Assembly (NCBI GenBank): GCA_964609375.1 | Contig: CAZSSA010000007.1 | Coordinates: forward strand, 1 to 52,926 | Length of the DNA stretch: 52,926 bases | Source: CAZDUS01 sp964609375 | GTDB lineage: Bacteria > Verrucomicrobiota > Kiritimatiellia > CAIKKV01 > CAITUY01 | Reading direction: 5' to 3' | Part shown: in pieces, positions 32,982-41,623 of the stretch | Layout: every line of letters begins with the position of its first letter | Numbering within the stretch: the stretch's first letter is position 1 | Position numbers and translations under genes: made by a program | The notes under the pieces: model-generated | The model's database searches: none | The model's input: only the letters and a program-made list of their open reading frames with translations | Told to the model about the DNA's origin: nothing

Positions 32982-34726
32982 GGCAACGGCATCCCGCCAG
33001 CGTAATATAACCCATCCTGCCGGGGCGCCCCCCCCGGAAGAATGCCAAGATAGCGAACCGCCTGCTCCGCCACCTCTCCAAACACCGGCGCCGACACCAA
33101 CCCGCCCGTATGCAGCGGCTGCGGCTCGTCGACCACAATGATCATGCCAATTTCAGGATTCTCCGCCGGCAGAAACCCGACAAATGAGGCCATGTAAGCC
33201 GACTCCGAATAATGCCCCGCCACCGGCTTCTGCGCCGTCCCCGTCTTGCCTGCCACCGAGTAACCGTCCACGCATGCCTTAACCCCTGTCCCCCCCTCCT
33301 CCGTCACGCGCGCCAACAACGTCCTCATCAATGCCGCCGTTTCCGGCCGGATGGGCTGGCTTAACACATGCGGTGTCTGCCGCATCAACACGGTGCCACT
33401 GCTGGAAACCACCTCCTTGACCACATACGGACGCATCACGCGCCCATCGTTGGCAATGCCGCACATCACGCCCAGCATTTGCAGCGCCGTCACCGCCACG
33501 CCCTGCCCAATGGCAATACGACTCGAACTGATGGGCGACCAATTCTCAACCTGCCGCAGGATCCCGCCTTCTTCCCCCGGCAAATCAATGCCAAGCCGGC
33601 AGCCAATCATGAACGCCCGCAGACTCTTGTCCAACCGTGCATCGCCCATCATAATGGCAATCTTGGCCGCGCCTATGTTGCTGGACTTCTTCAGAACGTC
33701 AGCCACGTTCAACAATCCATACGAGTGATAGTCCCGTAAAATTTTGTTTTGGTACAGCCAGCGCCCGTTCTCACAATCAAAAACCGTCTCCGGCGTCACA
33801 ATCCCCTGATCTAACGCGGCGGCAATAACCGCCACCTTGAACGTCGATCCCGGCTCATAGACATAGCCAATGGTCCGGTTAAGCTTCTGCGCATCCACCG
33901 TTTCACGAAACTGATTGGGGTCAAATCCGGGACGGCTTACCATCGCCAGGATTTCTCCCGTCTTCACCCGCTGCATAATCGCCATCACCGCCTTGGCCTG
34001 GTGTTTCTCCATGGCCGCGTCCACCCCTTTTTCAAGGATGTACTGGAGGTTCTGGTCGATCGTCAGCACCACGTCCGACCCTTCGCGCGGCGCCACTTCC
34101 CGCACCCGCCGGTCATACATCTCGCGCCGCCGCCCATCTAATCGGCTCTCCAGAAGACCGGGAACCCCTTTCAAGTAGTTTTCCATGCACTGCTCAATGC
34201 CGCCGGACCCGATCCCGTCATGATTAACGAATCCGAGCACATGGCATAGCAGTTGACCCTGGGGATAGGACCGTGTGGTTATCGGACTCTGAAAGACCCC
34301 GGGAAGTTTCAACGTGGCCACCGCGGCAGCTCGCTCATCCGGAACAAAACGGGACACATAGGCAAAGCGACGCCCCGGCTTTTTCAGGTTCGTCCTGAGC
34401 TCCCCGGAGGGTAGACCAAGAACCCGCGCCAGTTTCAAGGCCACTTCATCAAACCGATTACTGGCCGCCAGCAGGGAGGGGTCAACCCAGATGTCCTTCA
34501 CGCTCACATTCGCCGCCATGATATTGGCACTCATGCTGCCATCAAGGATCCGACCGCGCGGAACCGTCAAGGTCTCCCGATAGGTACGGGTTTTGGCCGC
34601 TCGCGACCGCGACTGGTCGCGAATGGAAACATGCAGGAACACCAGGCGCACCACCAGCCCCGCCATCATCGCAAAAAGGATGACGGCCACACCAATGAAC
34701 TTTCCCGTTCTGCGAAACTCAATCAT
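32978..34726 (-). CDS. ftsI: Penicillin-binding protein 3-type transpeptidase FtsI
   Basis: FtsI is the septal class B transpeptidase. The 582-residue protein has one N-terminal membrane helix (about 13-33), a PBP dimer domain, and the transpeptidase triad STFK (in YEPGSTFKVAVI), SSN (in LKKSSNIGAAK) and KTGT (in VAGKTGTAQKP). There is no C-terminal PASTA domain. It overlaps the ftsL-like gene by 8 bp and murE by 4 bp, and pairs functionally with FtsW at the cluster end. Confidence 0.96.
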   Translation of the reverse strand: MIEFRRTGKFIGVAVILFAMMAGLVVRLVFLHVSIRDQSRSRAAKTRTYRETLTVPRGRILDGSMSANIMAANVSVKDIWVDPSLLAASNRFDEVALKLARVLGLPSGELRTNLKKPGRRFAYVSRFVPDERAAAVATLKLPGVFQSPITTRSYPQGQLLCHVLGFVNHDGIGSGGIEQCMENYLKGVPGLLESRLDGRRREMYDRRVREVAPREGSDVVLTIDQNLQYILEKGVDAAMEKHQAKAVMAIMQRVKTGEILAMVSRPGFDPNQFRETVDAQKLNRTIGYVYEPGSTFKVAVIAAALDQGIVTPETVFDCENGRWLYQNKILRDYHSYGLLNVADVLKKSSNIGAAKIAIMMGDARLDKSLRAFMIGCRLGIDLPGEEGGILRQVENWSPISSSRIAIGQGVAVTALQMLGVMCGIANDGRVMRPYVVKEVVSSSGTVLMRQTPHVLSQPIRPETAALMRTLLARVTEEGGTGVKACVDGYSVAGKTGTAQKPVAGHYSESAYMASFVGFLPAENPEIGMIIVVDEPQPLHTGGLVSAPVFGEVAEQAVRYLGILPGGAPRQDGLYYAGGMPLP

Positions 34727-35108
34727 TCATTACTATCCTGTCAACACGTGCATAGCGGGACGGAGTTTTCATTTCCGGAGTCCCCGTATTGTCAATCGTG
34801 CCATCCGCACGAACCCGCACAATCTGGTCTCGACCCGGCCACGTCATGGCCAATCCGTGCGCCTTCAACGCATGCTCCATGCTGGCAGGCGAAAGCAATC
34901 TCGCCCACTCGCACTGTTCCTTCACAACGTCCTGGCGCAACTGGTCACGGCGCGCCTCTAACGCCTTGATCTCCTGTCCCAGCCCTTCAGTCTTCGACTT
35001 TAGACAGATAAAAAACACCGCCAGTCCCACAACCACCACCAACCCAACAGCAAGGGGCGCCGGAAATACAAAACCAGCCTGAGCTTTCTTCCTGTTACGT
35101 CGCACCAT
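34719..35108 (-). CDS. ftsL: FtsL-like division protein
   Basis: The 129-residue product has the FtsL layout: a basic cytoplasmic start (MVRRNRKKAQAG), one membrane helix (about 18-37) and a periplasmic coiled coil (SKTEGLGQEIKALEARRDQL). A short tail follows. FtsL bridges the divisome to FtsW-FtsI. The ATG at 35108, 4 bp after the rsmH stop, is chosen over a start inside rsmH. Sequence similarity in this family is weak, so the name rests on topology and position between rsmH and ftsI. Confidence 0.8.
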   Translation of the reverse strand: MVRRNRKKAQAGFVFPAPLAVGLVVVVGLAVFFICLKSKTEGLGQEIKALEARRDQLRQDVVKEQCEWARLLSPASMEHALKAHGLAMTWPGRDQIVRVRADGTIDNTGTPEMKTPSRYARVDRIVMND

Positions 35109-35112
35109 GAAT

Positions 35113-36036
35113 CTACCCTTTCCTTTCAACCGCTCGCAGTTTCGCCGACCTCGCGCGCGGATTTTGTTCACACTCACCGTCCAGAGCCATCACCGGCTTC
35201 CGCGTCAATACTTCAACCTGGGGTAAAACCCCCGTCCACTTGCGCCCCCCCTCGGCCAGCGATTCCCATCGCCCCTGGTGGTCCGCAAAAAAATGCTTCA
35301 CCATCCGATCTTCAAGGCTGTGGAAGGAAATCACCACCAATCGCCCACCCGGGGCCAATACGTTCAATCCCGCCGCCAACCCTGCCTCCAACGCCTTCAA
35401 CTCGCCATTGACCGCAATCCGCAACGCCTGAAAGGTCAACGTTGCCGGATGAATCCGGCCCCGCCGGCCGCCATACACCTTCATCACCAGATCCGCCAAC
35501 TCGCTCGTCCGCGAAAACGCCCGCACATCCCGGTTCGCCACAATCCGCCGCGCAATCGCCCGCGCCCTCGGCTCCTCACCATACCGCCTCAACACATCCG
35601 TCAACTCATACTCCGACAGCGTATTCACCAGATCCGCCGCCGTCGCCGCCACACCTCGGTCCATCCTCATATCCAGCGGACCGTCCTTCATAAAACTGAA
35701 CCCGCGGTCCGCATTGTCCAACTGATCGGACGAAATCCCGATATCAAGCAACACCCCATCAACCCCGGCAACCCCATGGATGGATGCCACCCGTTCCAGA
35801 TCAGCAAAGGAGGCATGAACAAACGTACAACAGGCCGCACACTCACCCATGGCCAGCCGTGCCCGATCAAGAGCGGTTGCGTCCTGATCCAATGCCAACA
35901 AGCGCCCTGTGGAACCCGCCGCCTCCAGAATCGCCCGCGCATGCCCCCCGCCTCCCACAGTTCCATCCACATAGACACCGCCGGCACGGGGTGCCAGCCA
36001 CTGCATCACCTCATCCAGCAAAACCGCCTGATGCAT
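35113..36036 (-). CDS. rsmH: 16S rRNA (cytosine(1402)-N(4))-methyltransferase RsmH (MraW)
   Basis: RsmH N4-methylates C1402 of 16S rRNA. The 307-residue protein starts MHQAVLLDEVMQWL and has the SAM-binding DGTVGGGGHARAILE, then DGVLLDIGISSDQLD, RGFSFMKDGPLDMRMD and the C-terminal VVISFHSLEDRMVKHFF, all characteristic. The ATG at 36036 has GGAG 7 bp upstream. The longer frame adds a basic N-terminal piece without family support. It precedes ftsL in the dcw cluster. Confidence 0.97.
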   Translation of the reverse strand: MHQAVLLDEVMQWLAPRAGGVYVDGTVGGGGHARAILEAAGSTGRLLALDQDATALDRARLAMGECAACCTFVHASFADLERVASIHGVAGVDGVLLDIGISSDQLDNADRGFSFMKDGPLDMRMDRGVAATAADLVNTLSEYELTDVLRRYGEEPRARAIARRIVANRDVRAFSRTSELADLVMKVYGGRRGRIHPATLTFQALRIAVNGELKALEAGLAAGLNVLAPGGRLVVISFHSLEDRMVKHFFADHQGRWESLAEGGRKWTGVLPQVEVLTRKPVMALDGECEQNPRARSAKLRAVERKG

Positions 36037-36241
36037 GCGAACTCTCCGGCTGACGCCCTGCTTTGCCGCGAACCGCCGTACTCGCAATCCGCAGCCCTCC
36101 GCGACTCAAATGCCGCCCTCCGGGCACCATCCCCAGAGTGTCCAGCCGTTTGCGCGGAAGCCGTAGCCACCGGAGCCCCTCACGTCGTCCCGTGATGGAA
36201 CCGTTCATCTGCATATAAAGCGCTATGGTTGACATCCTCAT
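36011..36241 (-). CDS. Possible small Arg/Gly-rich protein between mraZ and rsmH (doubtful)
   Basis: The 233-bp gap between mraZ and rsmH holds a 76-residue frame starting MRMSTIALYMQMNG, with an AAGGG-type Shine-Dalgarno directly upstream and an end overlapping rsmH by 26 bp. It is rich in Arg and Gly and matches nothing I know. It could equally be a chance open frame in GC-rich leader sequence. Confidence 0.22.
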   Translation of the reverse strand: MRMSTIALYMQMNGSITGRREGLRWLRLPRKRLDTLGMVPGGRHLSRGGLRIASTAVRGKAGRQPESSHASGGFAG

Positions 36242-36269
36242 CCCTTCATCACCTGAAATTGATTGTCCG

Positions 36270-36752
36270 TTAAAATCCAATATTCCGGGCCGCTTCACCC
36301 AAATCAGCCGCATTCGAACCACTGACTTGCTTCCACAAGTCGGGATTCCATAACTCAAACCGTTCAATCGCACCCACCAGGATCACCTGGTCACCAAGCT
36401 TCGCATAGTCCAGAAGATCATCCTTGATCCGGATCCGCCCCGCCGAATCCCACGGCGCCAATTGCGACTGGGACCCCAATACCCGGGCAAACTGCCGTGC
36501 CGTCGAGTCAGCAATCGAAAGACTCCGGATCCGCTGCAGCCGCTGCACCATCTCGCGCGCCGGATAAACACTTAAACAACGGGCATTTTCAAGACTGGGC
36601 AAAACGTACAGACTCGTCGGAATACCGGCATATTCCCGCCATTCCGCCGGAATCGTCAGTCGCTTTTTGGGATCCAACGAGTGCTCAAACTTCCCAACGA
36701 AGATGCCGCTCGCCTCTCCCAAACCGCCTAATCCTATGTCTTTTGACTCCAC
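36270..36752 (-). CDS. mraZ: MraZ transcriptional regulator
   Basis: MraZ is the AbrB-fold regulator at the head of dcw clusters, where it represses its own promoter. The 160-residue product has two SpoVT/AbrB-like repeats: GKFEHSLDPKKRLTIPAEWR (first) and the second around SQLAPWDSAGRIRIKDDLL followed by VILVGAIERFELWN. The start is GTG and the N-terminus carries about 15 extra residues before the usual family start; no closer start codon is available. A promoter and repeated GTGGGGC elements lie upstream. Confidence 0.94.
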   Translation of the reverse strand: MESKDIGLGGLGEASGIFVGKFEHSLDPKKRLTIPAEWREYAGIPTSLYVLPSLENARCLSVYPAREMVQRLQRIRSLSIADSTARQFARVLGSQSQLAPWDSAGRIRIKDDLLDYAKLGDQVILVGAIERFELWNPDLWKQVSGSNAADLGEAARNIGF

Positions 36753-36759
36753 AGACCCT

Positions 36760-36813
36760 ACCTTTGCCCCACAATGGTGGACTTATGTGACACAATACAA
36801 CACCTCGCCCCAC
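36760..36813 (-). promoter_or_regulatory. Candidate MraZ operator: paired GTGGGGC(G/A)A(A)GGT repeats
   Basis: On the minus strand GTGGGGCGAGGT (36802-36813) and GTGGGGCAAAGGT (36760-36772) form a direct repeat about 41 bp apart. The first overlaps the promoter spacer and the second lies in the leader just before the mraZ start. MraZ of known species binds direct repeats with a TGGG or GTGGG core, so these are plausible autoregulatory sites. Confidence 0.4.
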
Positions 36814-36823
36814 CAAACGTCAA
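36794..36823 (-). promoter_or_regulatory. Candidate promoter of the dcw cluster
   Basis: On the minus strand TTGACG (36818-36823) is followed after 18 bp by TGTATT (36794-36799), five and four of six matches. Transcription would start near 36787, giving a leader of about 35 nt before the mraZ GTG. AT-rich bases just upstream (36824-36853) resemble an UP-type element. Confidence 0.45.
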
Positions 36824-36895
36824 CGAATTTTTGCAATTTTTTACTCTTTTTTAATTCGCCCCCAAAACTGCCCGTGACGGGCTTACCCACCTGAT

Positions 36896-36918
36896 CCCTG
36901 CCGCCTTGCACGGCAGGG
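36896..36918. repeat. Perfect 8-bp stem hairpin between the histidine kinase and mraZ
   Basis: CCCTGCCG and CGGCAGGG pair around a 7-nt loop. Another palindrome, GCCCGT/ACGGGC, lies at 36870-36882. Neither has a T-run on the 3' side in either direction that would make it a typical intrinsic terminator, though the histidine kinase gene transcribed away from here and the dcw cluster need separating. Together with the promoter they fill the 257-bp gap 36753-37009. Confidence 0.45.
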
Positions 36919-37009
36919 GCTGCAAAAAATACTCAACTTTCCGTTATCTGGCCTGGGGCCCCTGTCCAACCTGTCTCCCCACCATCCCCCACACCCCGCC
37001 CCGCCCGGA

Positions 37010-38539
37010 TTATTCCCGACTCAAGGGAAGACTCAGCACAATGGAGGTTCCCCTCCCGGGCTTGCTGACAATGTCCAACTCGCCCCCCAGAACATCCGCC
37101 CGCTCGCGGATACTGAATAACCCAAACTTCCGATCATCATCCCGTGATGAATCAAACCCGTTCCCCTGATCGGAAACCTCAACCTTAAATCGGCCACGTC
37201 CCTGCGCCTTCACCTCAATGGCAACCGTTTTCACGCCTGCATGCTTGACAACATTCAGCAGTAATTCGCGCACCGCTTCAAAGACAAAAAGCCCGATTTC
37301 TTTTCCAATCTTCTCAATAATACGGTCCACGCGAATCTGAACGGACAGGTCGAATTTTTTCCGCATGTCATCCGCCAACCACCGCAGGGCCCGCTTTAAT
37401 CCCTCTTCATGAATGATGGGCGGACGAAGATCCACCGCCAACGAGCGGGTCACAGCGATCGCCTTATCCAGCATCTGATGAACCCGCTTCGCGGACTCCC
37501 GGAACGATGTCGTCGCATCAAGTTCCTGAAGTTCGCCAAGCCTGAACTTCGCCGCCGCCAGCCATTGCTGGAGATCCTCATGTAAAACATGGGCAATTCT
37601 CAACCGCTCGCGATTCTCCACTCGGATGATCTCTTCCGCCAAGGCCTGAAGTTTAACCGTACGATCCTTGACCTTCCTCTCCAGTTCGTCGCGCGACGCC
37701 TCCAGATCCCTCTGCAACTGCTTCATCGTGGTGACGTCATTGAACATGGCAAACACCTTGCTGGCAACGGGCACACCAAAAATGAACATCGTCTTCACCG
37801 TGCCATCCTTGCAGGTCACTTGATATTCATCACCCGCGATTTCACTGTTCTCAACCAGCGCCTTCCCAAGATGTCCCATCCATCGGGCAATGACGTCCTT
37901 CCGGCACTTTTCATCCGGATAGGCTTTAACCCACCATGCATCCATCGTGGGAATATCCTCCGGCGAGTATCCAAACGTTTCGATGGCCTTCCAGTTCATG
38001 TATTCAATGGTCCCGTCCATCCCGACAATGGCCATCGAGATAGGCGATTGCTCGATGATCTTATGAAGCAGGAGTTCACTTTCACGCATCGACTCTTCGC
38101 TCTGACGACGCGTGGTGACATCGCGCGAAATCACCAGCACGGTTCGCACAGATCCATCCGGCGCCACTTCAGGCACGCAGCGCGACTCATAGTAAATGAG
38201 GCCTTTGGCACTTGGAAATGTATCCCGCACCTCAAGAGTCTGCGCCGTAGCAAAAACCTTTCGGATTCGCTCTTCCCAGAGACTGCAAAACGGCTCTTGG
38301 ACACCCGTCTCCCGAATGGTCTTCCCCATGATGCGTTCCGCATCCATTCCAAGCAGTTTCGCCCCGGCCGAATTGACATAGAGGTGGCGGAAGCCTCGAT
38401 CAAACCGGTCAATGACATCTGGCGCATTGTCAACCAGACTCCGGTAATCCTCAAGGGTCATTGAAACCACCGCCGGCTTCTTTACACGGGCTTGCCCCGC
38501 CCTCACGGATGATCGCCCGGCATTTTTCATCTTATTCAT
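37010..38539 (-). CDS. Soluble PAS-PAS sensor histidine kinase (HisKA_3/NarL-partner type)
   Basis: The roughly 509-residue protein has no membrane helix. Two PAS domains (about 25-140 and 150-270) are followed by a coiled coil. The HisKA_3 phospho-acceptor region reads RLRIAHVLHEDLQQWLAAA, with the His in HEDLQ. The HATPase domain has the N-box RELLLNVVKHAG, then VSDQGNGFD and FGLFSIRERADVLGGEL. This type usually pairs with NarL/LuxR response regulators; none is adjacent. The ATG at 38539 is preferred over a TTG at 38551. It senses a cytoplasmic signal I cannot identify. Confidence 0.92.
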   Translation of the reverse strand: MNKMKNAGRSSVRAGQARVKKPAVVSMTLEDYRSLVDNAPDVIDRFDRGFRHLYVNSAGAKLLGMDAERIMGKTIRETGVQEPFCSLWEERIRKVFATAQTLEVRDTFPSAKGLIYYESRCVPEVAPDGSVRTVLVISRDVTTRRQSEESMRESELLLHKIIEQSPISMAIVGMDGTIEYMNWKAIETFGYSPEDIPTMDAWWVKAYPDEKCRKDVIARWMGHLGKALVENSEIAGDEYQVTCKDGTVKTMFIFGVPVASKVFAMFNDVTTMKQLQRDLEASRDELERKVKDRTVKLQALAEEIIRVENRERLRIAHVLHEDLQQWLAAAKFRLGELQELDATTSFRESAKRVHQMLDKAIAVTRSLAVDLRPPIIHEEGLKRALRWLADDMRKKFDLSVQIRVDRIIEKIGKEIGLFVFEAVRELLLNVVKHAGVKTVAIEVKAQGRGRFKVEVSDQGNGFDSSRDDDRKFGLFSIRERADVLGGELDIVSKPGRGTSIVLSLPLSRE

Positions 38540-38585
38540 GAAAGGGCTCAATCTCTTCTTTCATTGCTTGCCCTGATCACGGGAT

Positions 38586-40178
38586 TCAAGGCTTCCCTTC
38601 GACACTTGCAAGATCATAAACCCTGAGCCCGTCGATTCGACCGCCCGTCAATTCAGGAAACGGATTCACCTGCGCAGGCACAGCAGCAAAATCACCCCAG
38701 ACAAAGTAGTAACGCACCCCCATCCTCATGAGGACGGGAACAATCTCATCATCCGGAGTCTCAAACTTCGCTCCGTAATACGGCAATTCAAGATGATAAG
38801 CCACAAACAGGCTCTTTGCCCAGTACCGATTGGAAGCCATGCCGCCTCGTAGTTTTGCTTCCCGGGCCAGCCACACACTGAGATCCTTCACCGTCTGCCC
38901 GTCACGGTTACAATACAACGTTGCCGTTTGCATCACAGGGTACACAGCCATCGACAGGGCCAGCACCAGCCAGACGACCGTCTTCTGCCATCCGGACAAA
39001 AAGCCTCTGCACTCCAACCGCTTCGCCAACTGCGCCCCCATGAACGCCAATAGAATCACACAGGCAAAAACGTACCGGACTTCAACCAGAACCAGCACAT
39101 AACCTGCAGAATAAAGCACAAAGGTCAACAAGGGAGCAGCCTCCCCGCCGGGGCGCAAACACTGTCGTCGTAACTTCACACATATCACGAGAAAAACCAC
39201 GACAATGACACCAAACAATGGCGAGTACCGGCTGTAAATACGGATGGCCTTTATCGTGTTTTTAACCATCACGCGAACCTGATGCTTCAGCATCATCACG
39301 GATTCCGTAGCGCTCCATTTCAAGACCGGCAGGAAGGAAGGATCCTCCCACATGCTGATCGCGACCGGATCCGCAGGGGCAATGAAGCTCCGGTTGGGCA
39401 CCGGAGGCTGTCCAATGAAATCCGGCGAGTTCAACGCATGGGCATAGGACCCTGCATTTCCCACCGTGAACTTTTCGTATTTGCCGGACAGCACCATAAT
39501 CCATCCGCCCGCAAACAAGACAAAAATAACCATGCCGAGCAAATAGTTGCGCAATACCCCGCGGCGCTGACTCTTGTCTTCCAAACCGCACAAGAAAAGA
39601 ACGGTCATCAACGTAAAATGCGCAAGAAAGAAAGGGAGACCAAACGCCTTGGTGCAATAGGCCAGCGCCCCCAGCACGCCACAAATAATCCCGTCCCGGA
39701 TGCGCAGGCCATAACCCAAGTCAAAAACAACACCGAAGTACCACACCAGCACGCACACCATCAGAAAATCAGGCGTCAACTTGTAAAACGTAAATAGCCA
39801 CAACAATGGCAGCATCGCCACTAACACAACCATCCGCTGGCGCCCGGATAAGTCAAATCGCTTAGCCAGCACATTCAACCCGGGAATCGTCACCAGCCCG
39901 GTCAGCATCGATATCAATTTCCCGGCCAGAAGCGCATCCATCCGCATCGCAAGGAAGGGCACAAGCAACCACGACAAGAGGGGCCCCCAGTATCCGTTGA
40001 CCGCCGCATGCCAATCACCGGCAAGATATCGGCGGGCAACCGCAATATAGGAAATCCCATCCGCATTGATCGCCCAACGGAAACCGGGCAGCAGCGCCAA
40101 CGCCACGAGCAGATAGACAAGCGCGATGCCCATCACACCGGCATGGGGCCCCAGCAGATCACTTGTCCTTTTGCTCAT
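38586..40178 (-). CDS. Polytopic membrane protein, GT-C/ArnT-like glycosyltransferase
   Basis: The 530-residue protein has about ten to twelve membrane helices. An acidic motif sits after the first helix (WAINADGISYIAVARRYLAG), as in GT-C fold transferases that use polyprenyl-phosphate sugars (ArnT/PMT family). A C-terminal extracytoplasmic part follows (about 440-530, FETPDDEIVPVL). The substrate is unknown; LPS or protein glycosylation would fit. The ATG at 40178 is chosen because upstream in-frame sequence is non-coding and carries a MITE-like repeat. GC content looks lower than in neighbouring operons. Confidence 0.8.
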   Translation of the reverse strand: MSKRTSDLLGPHAGVMGIALVYLLVALALLPGFRWAINADGISYIAVARRYLAGDWHAAVNGYWGPLLSWLLVPFLAMRMDALLAGKLISMLTGLVTIPGLNVLAKRFDLSGRQRMVVLVAMLPLLWLFTFYKLTPDFLMVCVLVWYFGVVFDLGYGLRIRDGIICGVLGALAYCTKAFGLPFFLAHFTLMTVLFLCGLEDKSQRRGVLRNYLLGMVIFVLFAGGWIMVLSGKYEKFTVGNAGSYAHALNSPDFIGQPPVPNRSFIAPADPVAISMWEDPSFLPVLKWSATESVMMLKHQVRVMVKNTIKAIRIYSRYSPLFGVIVVVFLVICVKLRRQCLRPGGEAAPLLTFVLYSAGYVLVLVEVRYVFACVILLAFMGAQLAKRLECRGFLSGWQKTVVWLVLALSMAVYPVMQTATLYCNRDGQTVKDLSVWLAREAKLRGGMASNRYWAKSLFVAYHLELPYYGAKFETPDDEIVPVLMRMGVRYYFVWGDFAAVPAQVNPFPELTGGRIDGLRVYDLASVEGKP

Positions 40179-40205
40179 GATTCGTCTTCTCAACATTAAC
40201 CCGCC

Positions 40206-40338
40206 GGACGTCCTGCCTGTGGGTCGTCCCGGCAACAATATCATCAGATGCCGCCATCGCCCATCGCGCCAAAGCACTCCAGTCCGGTCCACACGGTACC
40301 ATCAGTATCACTGTGAACGACCCAAGGCAGGACGGTCC
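40206..40338. repeat. MITE-like element with imperfect 22-bp inverted ends
   Basis: The left arm (40206-40227, GGACGTCCTGCCTGTGGGTC...) is the reverse complement of the right arm (40317-40338, ACGACCCAAGGCAGGACGGT...) apart from two single-base indels. The arms enclose 89 bp with no coding capacity. The element sits in the 221-bp gap between the macB permease stop and the glycosyltransferase start. I see no clear target-site duplication, so it may be an old miniature transposon, a REP-doublet (REPIN) or a structured RNA. Confidence 0.5.
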
Positions 40339-40399
40339 CCTATCGATGGGCTTATATTCATGATGTGTTCAAGGGATATTTCCATTGTTAGCCCCGCCC

Positions 40400-41623
40400 C
40401 TACTCTCTCCTCAGACTCTCAATGGGACTCAGCCGCGCCGCCCGCCATGCCGGATAAAACCCAAAAAAGATTCCCACACCAGCCGCAAATGACAACGCCA
40501 ACAAAATTGAACTTGGCGCTATCAATACCGGCCACTGATTTGTCGTCGCCACAATCTTAGCCGCCAATATCCCCAACCCGACCCCGATCAATCCGCCAAC
40601 ACCAGCCAGGACAACCGCCTCAATCAAAAACTGCCACATGATATCCCGCCGCTTGGCCCCCACCGCCATGCGTAATCCAATCTCCCGCGTCCGCTCCGTC
40701 ACCGAAACCAGCATGATATTCATGATGCCAATCCCGCCCACCACCAGCGAAATAAAGGCAATCACCGTCAATAACAGCGTCATCATTCGCGATACCGACG
40801 TAATGGTTTCCGTCACCTCGGCCATGTCCGTCACGGTAAAATCATCCTCCGCATCAACCCTCAACCGGTGCCGCTGCCTGAGAATCGCGACAATCTCCTC
40901 TTTCGCCCGCGCCAGATCTTCCAGCTTGTGTAAACTGAGAATCAGCTGATCCACATTGAGAAAACTCGATTTCTGGAGCACCCGCCGCACCGTAATCCAC
41001 GGGGCGATAATAACATCATCCTGATCCTGCCCCCACGCCGTACTCCCTTTGGGAACCAGCACTCCAATGATCCGGAACGACATGTTCCGGATCCTTATAT
41101 TCTTGCCCACCGGACTCTCGCCCTCGAAAAGCTCATCCGCCACCGTCTTCCCCAGCACACACACCCGCACACCACGCCGAACATCATTTTCAACAAAAAA
41201 AGCCCCCTCCGCCATTTCCCAATTCCGCACCTCGGGATATTGCTCGGTAACGCCTTGAATGGTGGTCTGCCAATCATTCTCACGGTACACCACCTGCGCA
41301 CCGCTTCGCACCACAGGACTCATCGCCCTGACCATTGAACACTCCCTGAGAATCGCCTCGCCATCTTCCGCCATCAGGTTTTGCCGCGTCCCGCCTCCGC
41401 TACGGGCGCCATCCACTCGCAAACTGCCCGGAAATATCATCACCAGATTATTGCCCATGCTGTTAATCTGGGTCTTTATCATCACCGACGCCCCTTGCCC
41501 GACCGATATCACCGCAATCACGGCGGCAATCCCGATGATGATTCCCAGCGCGGTCAGCAACGCACGCCCCTTGTTGCGCATCAAGGCCCGCACCGCCACC
41601 CGGAAAATAACCGCCCCGGTCAT
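40400..41623 (-). CDS. MacB-type ABC transporter permease
   Basis: The 407-residue permease belongs to the MacB/LolC (FtsX-fold) family. It has an N-terminal helix (ALRALMRNKGRALLTALGI type start near 8-40), a periplasmic MacB-PCD domain, and three C-terminal helices with GGIGIMNIMLVSVTERTREIGLRMAVGAKRRDI, the family's most conserved region, here cited in two pieces: VGGIGIMNIMLVSVTERT and REIGLRMAVGAK. E. coli MacB carries the ATPase on the same chain; here it is separate. With the adjacent ATPase, MacA-like adaptor and TolC-like protein it forms a tripartite exporter for unknown substrates. Confidence 0.94.
   Translation of the reverse strand: MTGAVIFRVAVRALMRNKGRALLTALGIIIGIAAVIAVISVGQGASVMIKTQINSMGNNLVMIFPGSLRVDGARSGGGTRQNLMAEDGEAILRECSMVRAMSPVVRSGAQVVYRENDWQTTIQGVTEQYPEVRNWEMAEGAFFVENDVRRGVRVCVLGKTVADELFEGESPVGKNIRIRNMSFRIIGVLVPKGSTAWGQDQDDVIIAPWITVRRVLQKSSFLNVDQLILSLHKLEDLARAKEEIVAILRQRHRLRVDAEDDFTVTDMAEVTETITSVSRMMTLLLTVIAFISLVVGGIGIMNIMLVSVTERTREIGLRMAVGAKRRDIMWQFLIEAVVLAGVGGLIGVGLGILAAKIVATTNQWPVLIAPSSILLALSFAAGVGIFFGFYPAWRAARLSPIESLRRE

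Noticed and set aside
36896..36918. Intrinsic terminator between the histidine kinase and mraZ
   Set aside because: The stem is strong, but no T-run follows on the 3' side in either direction.
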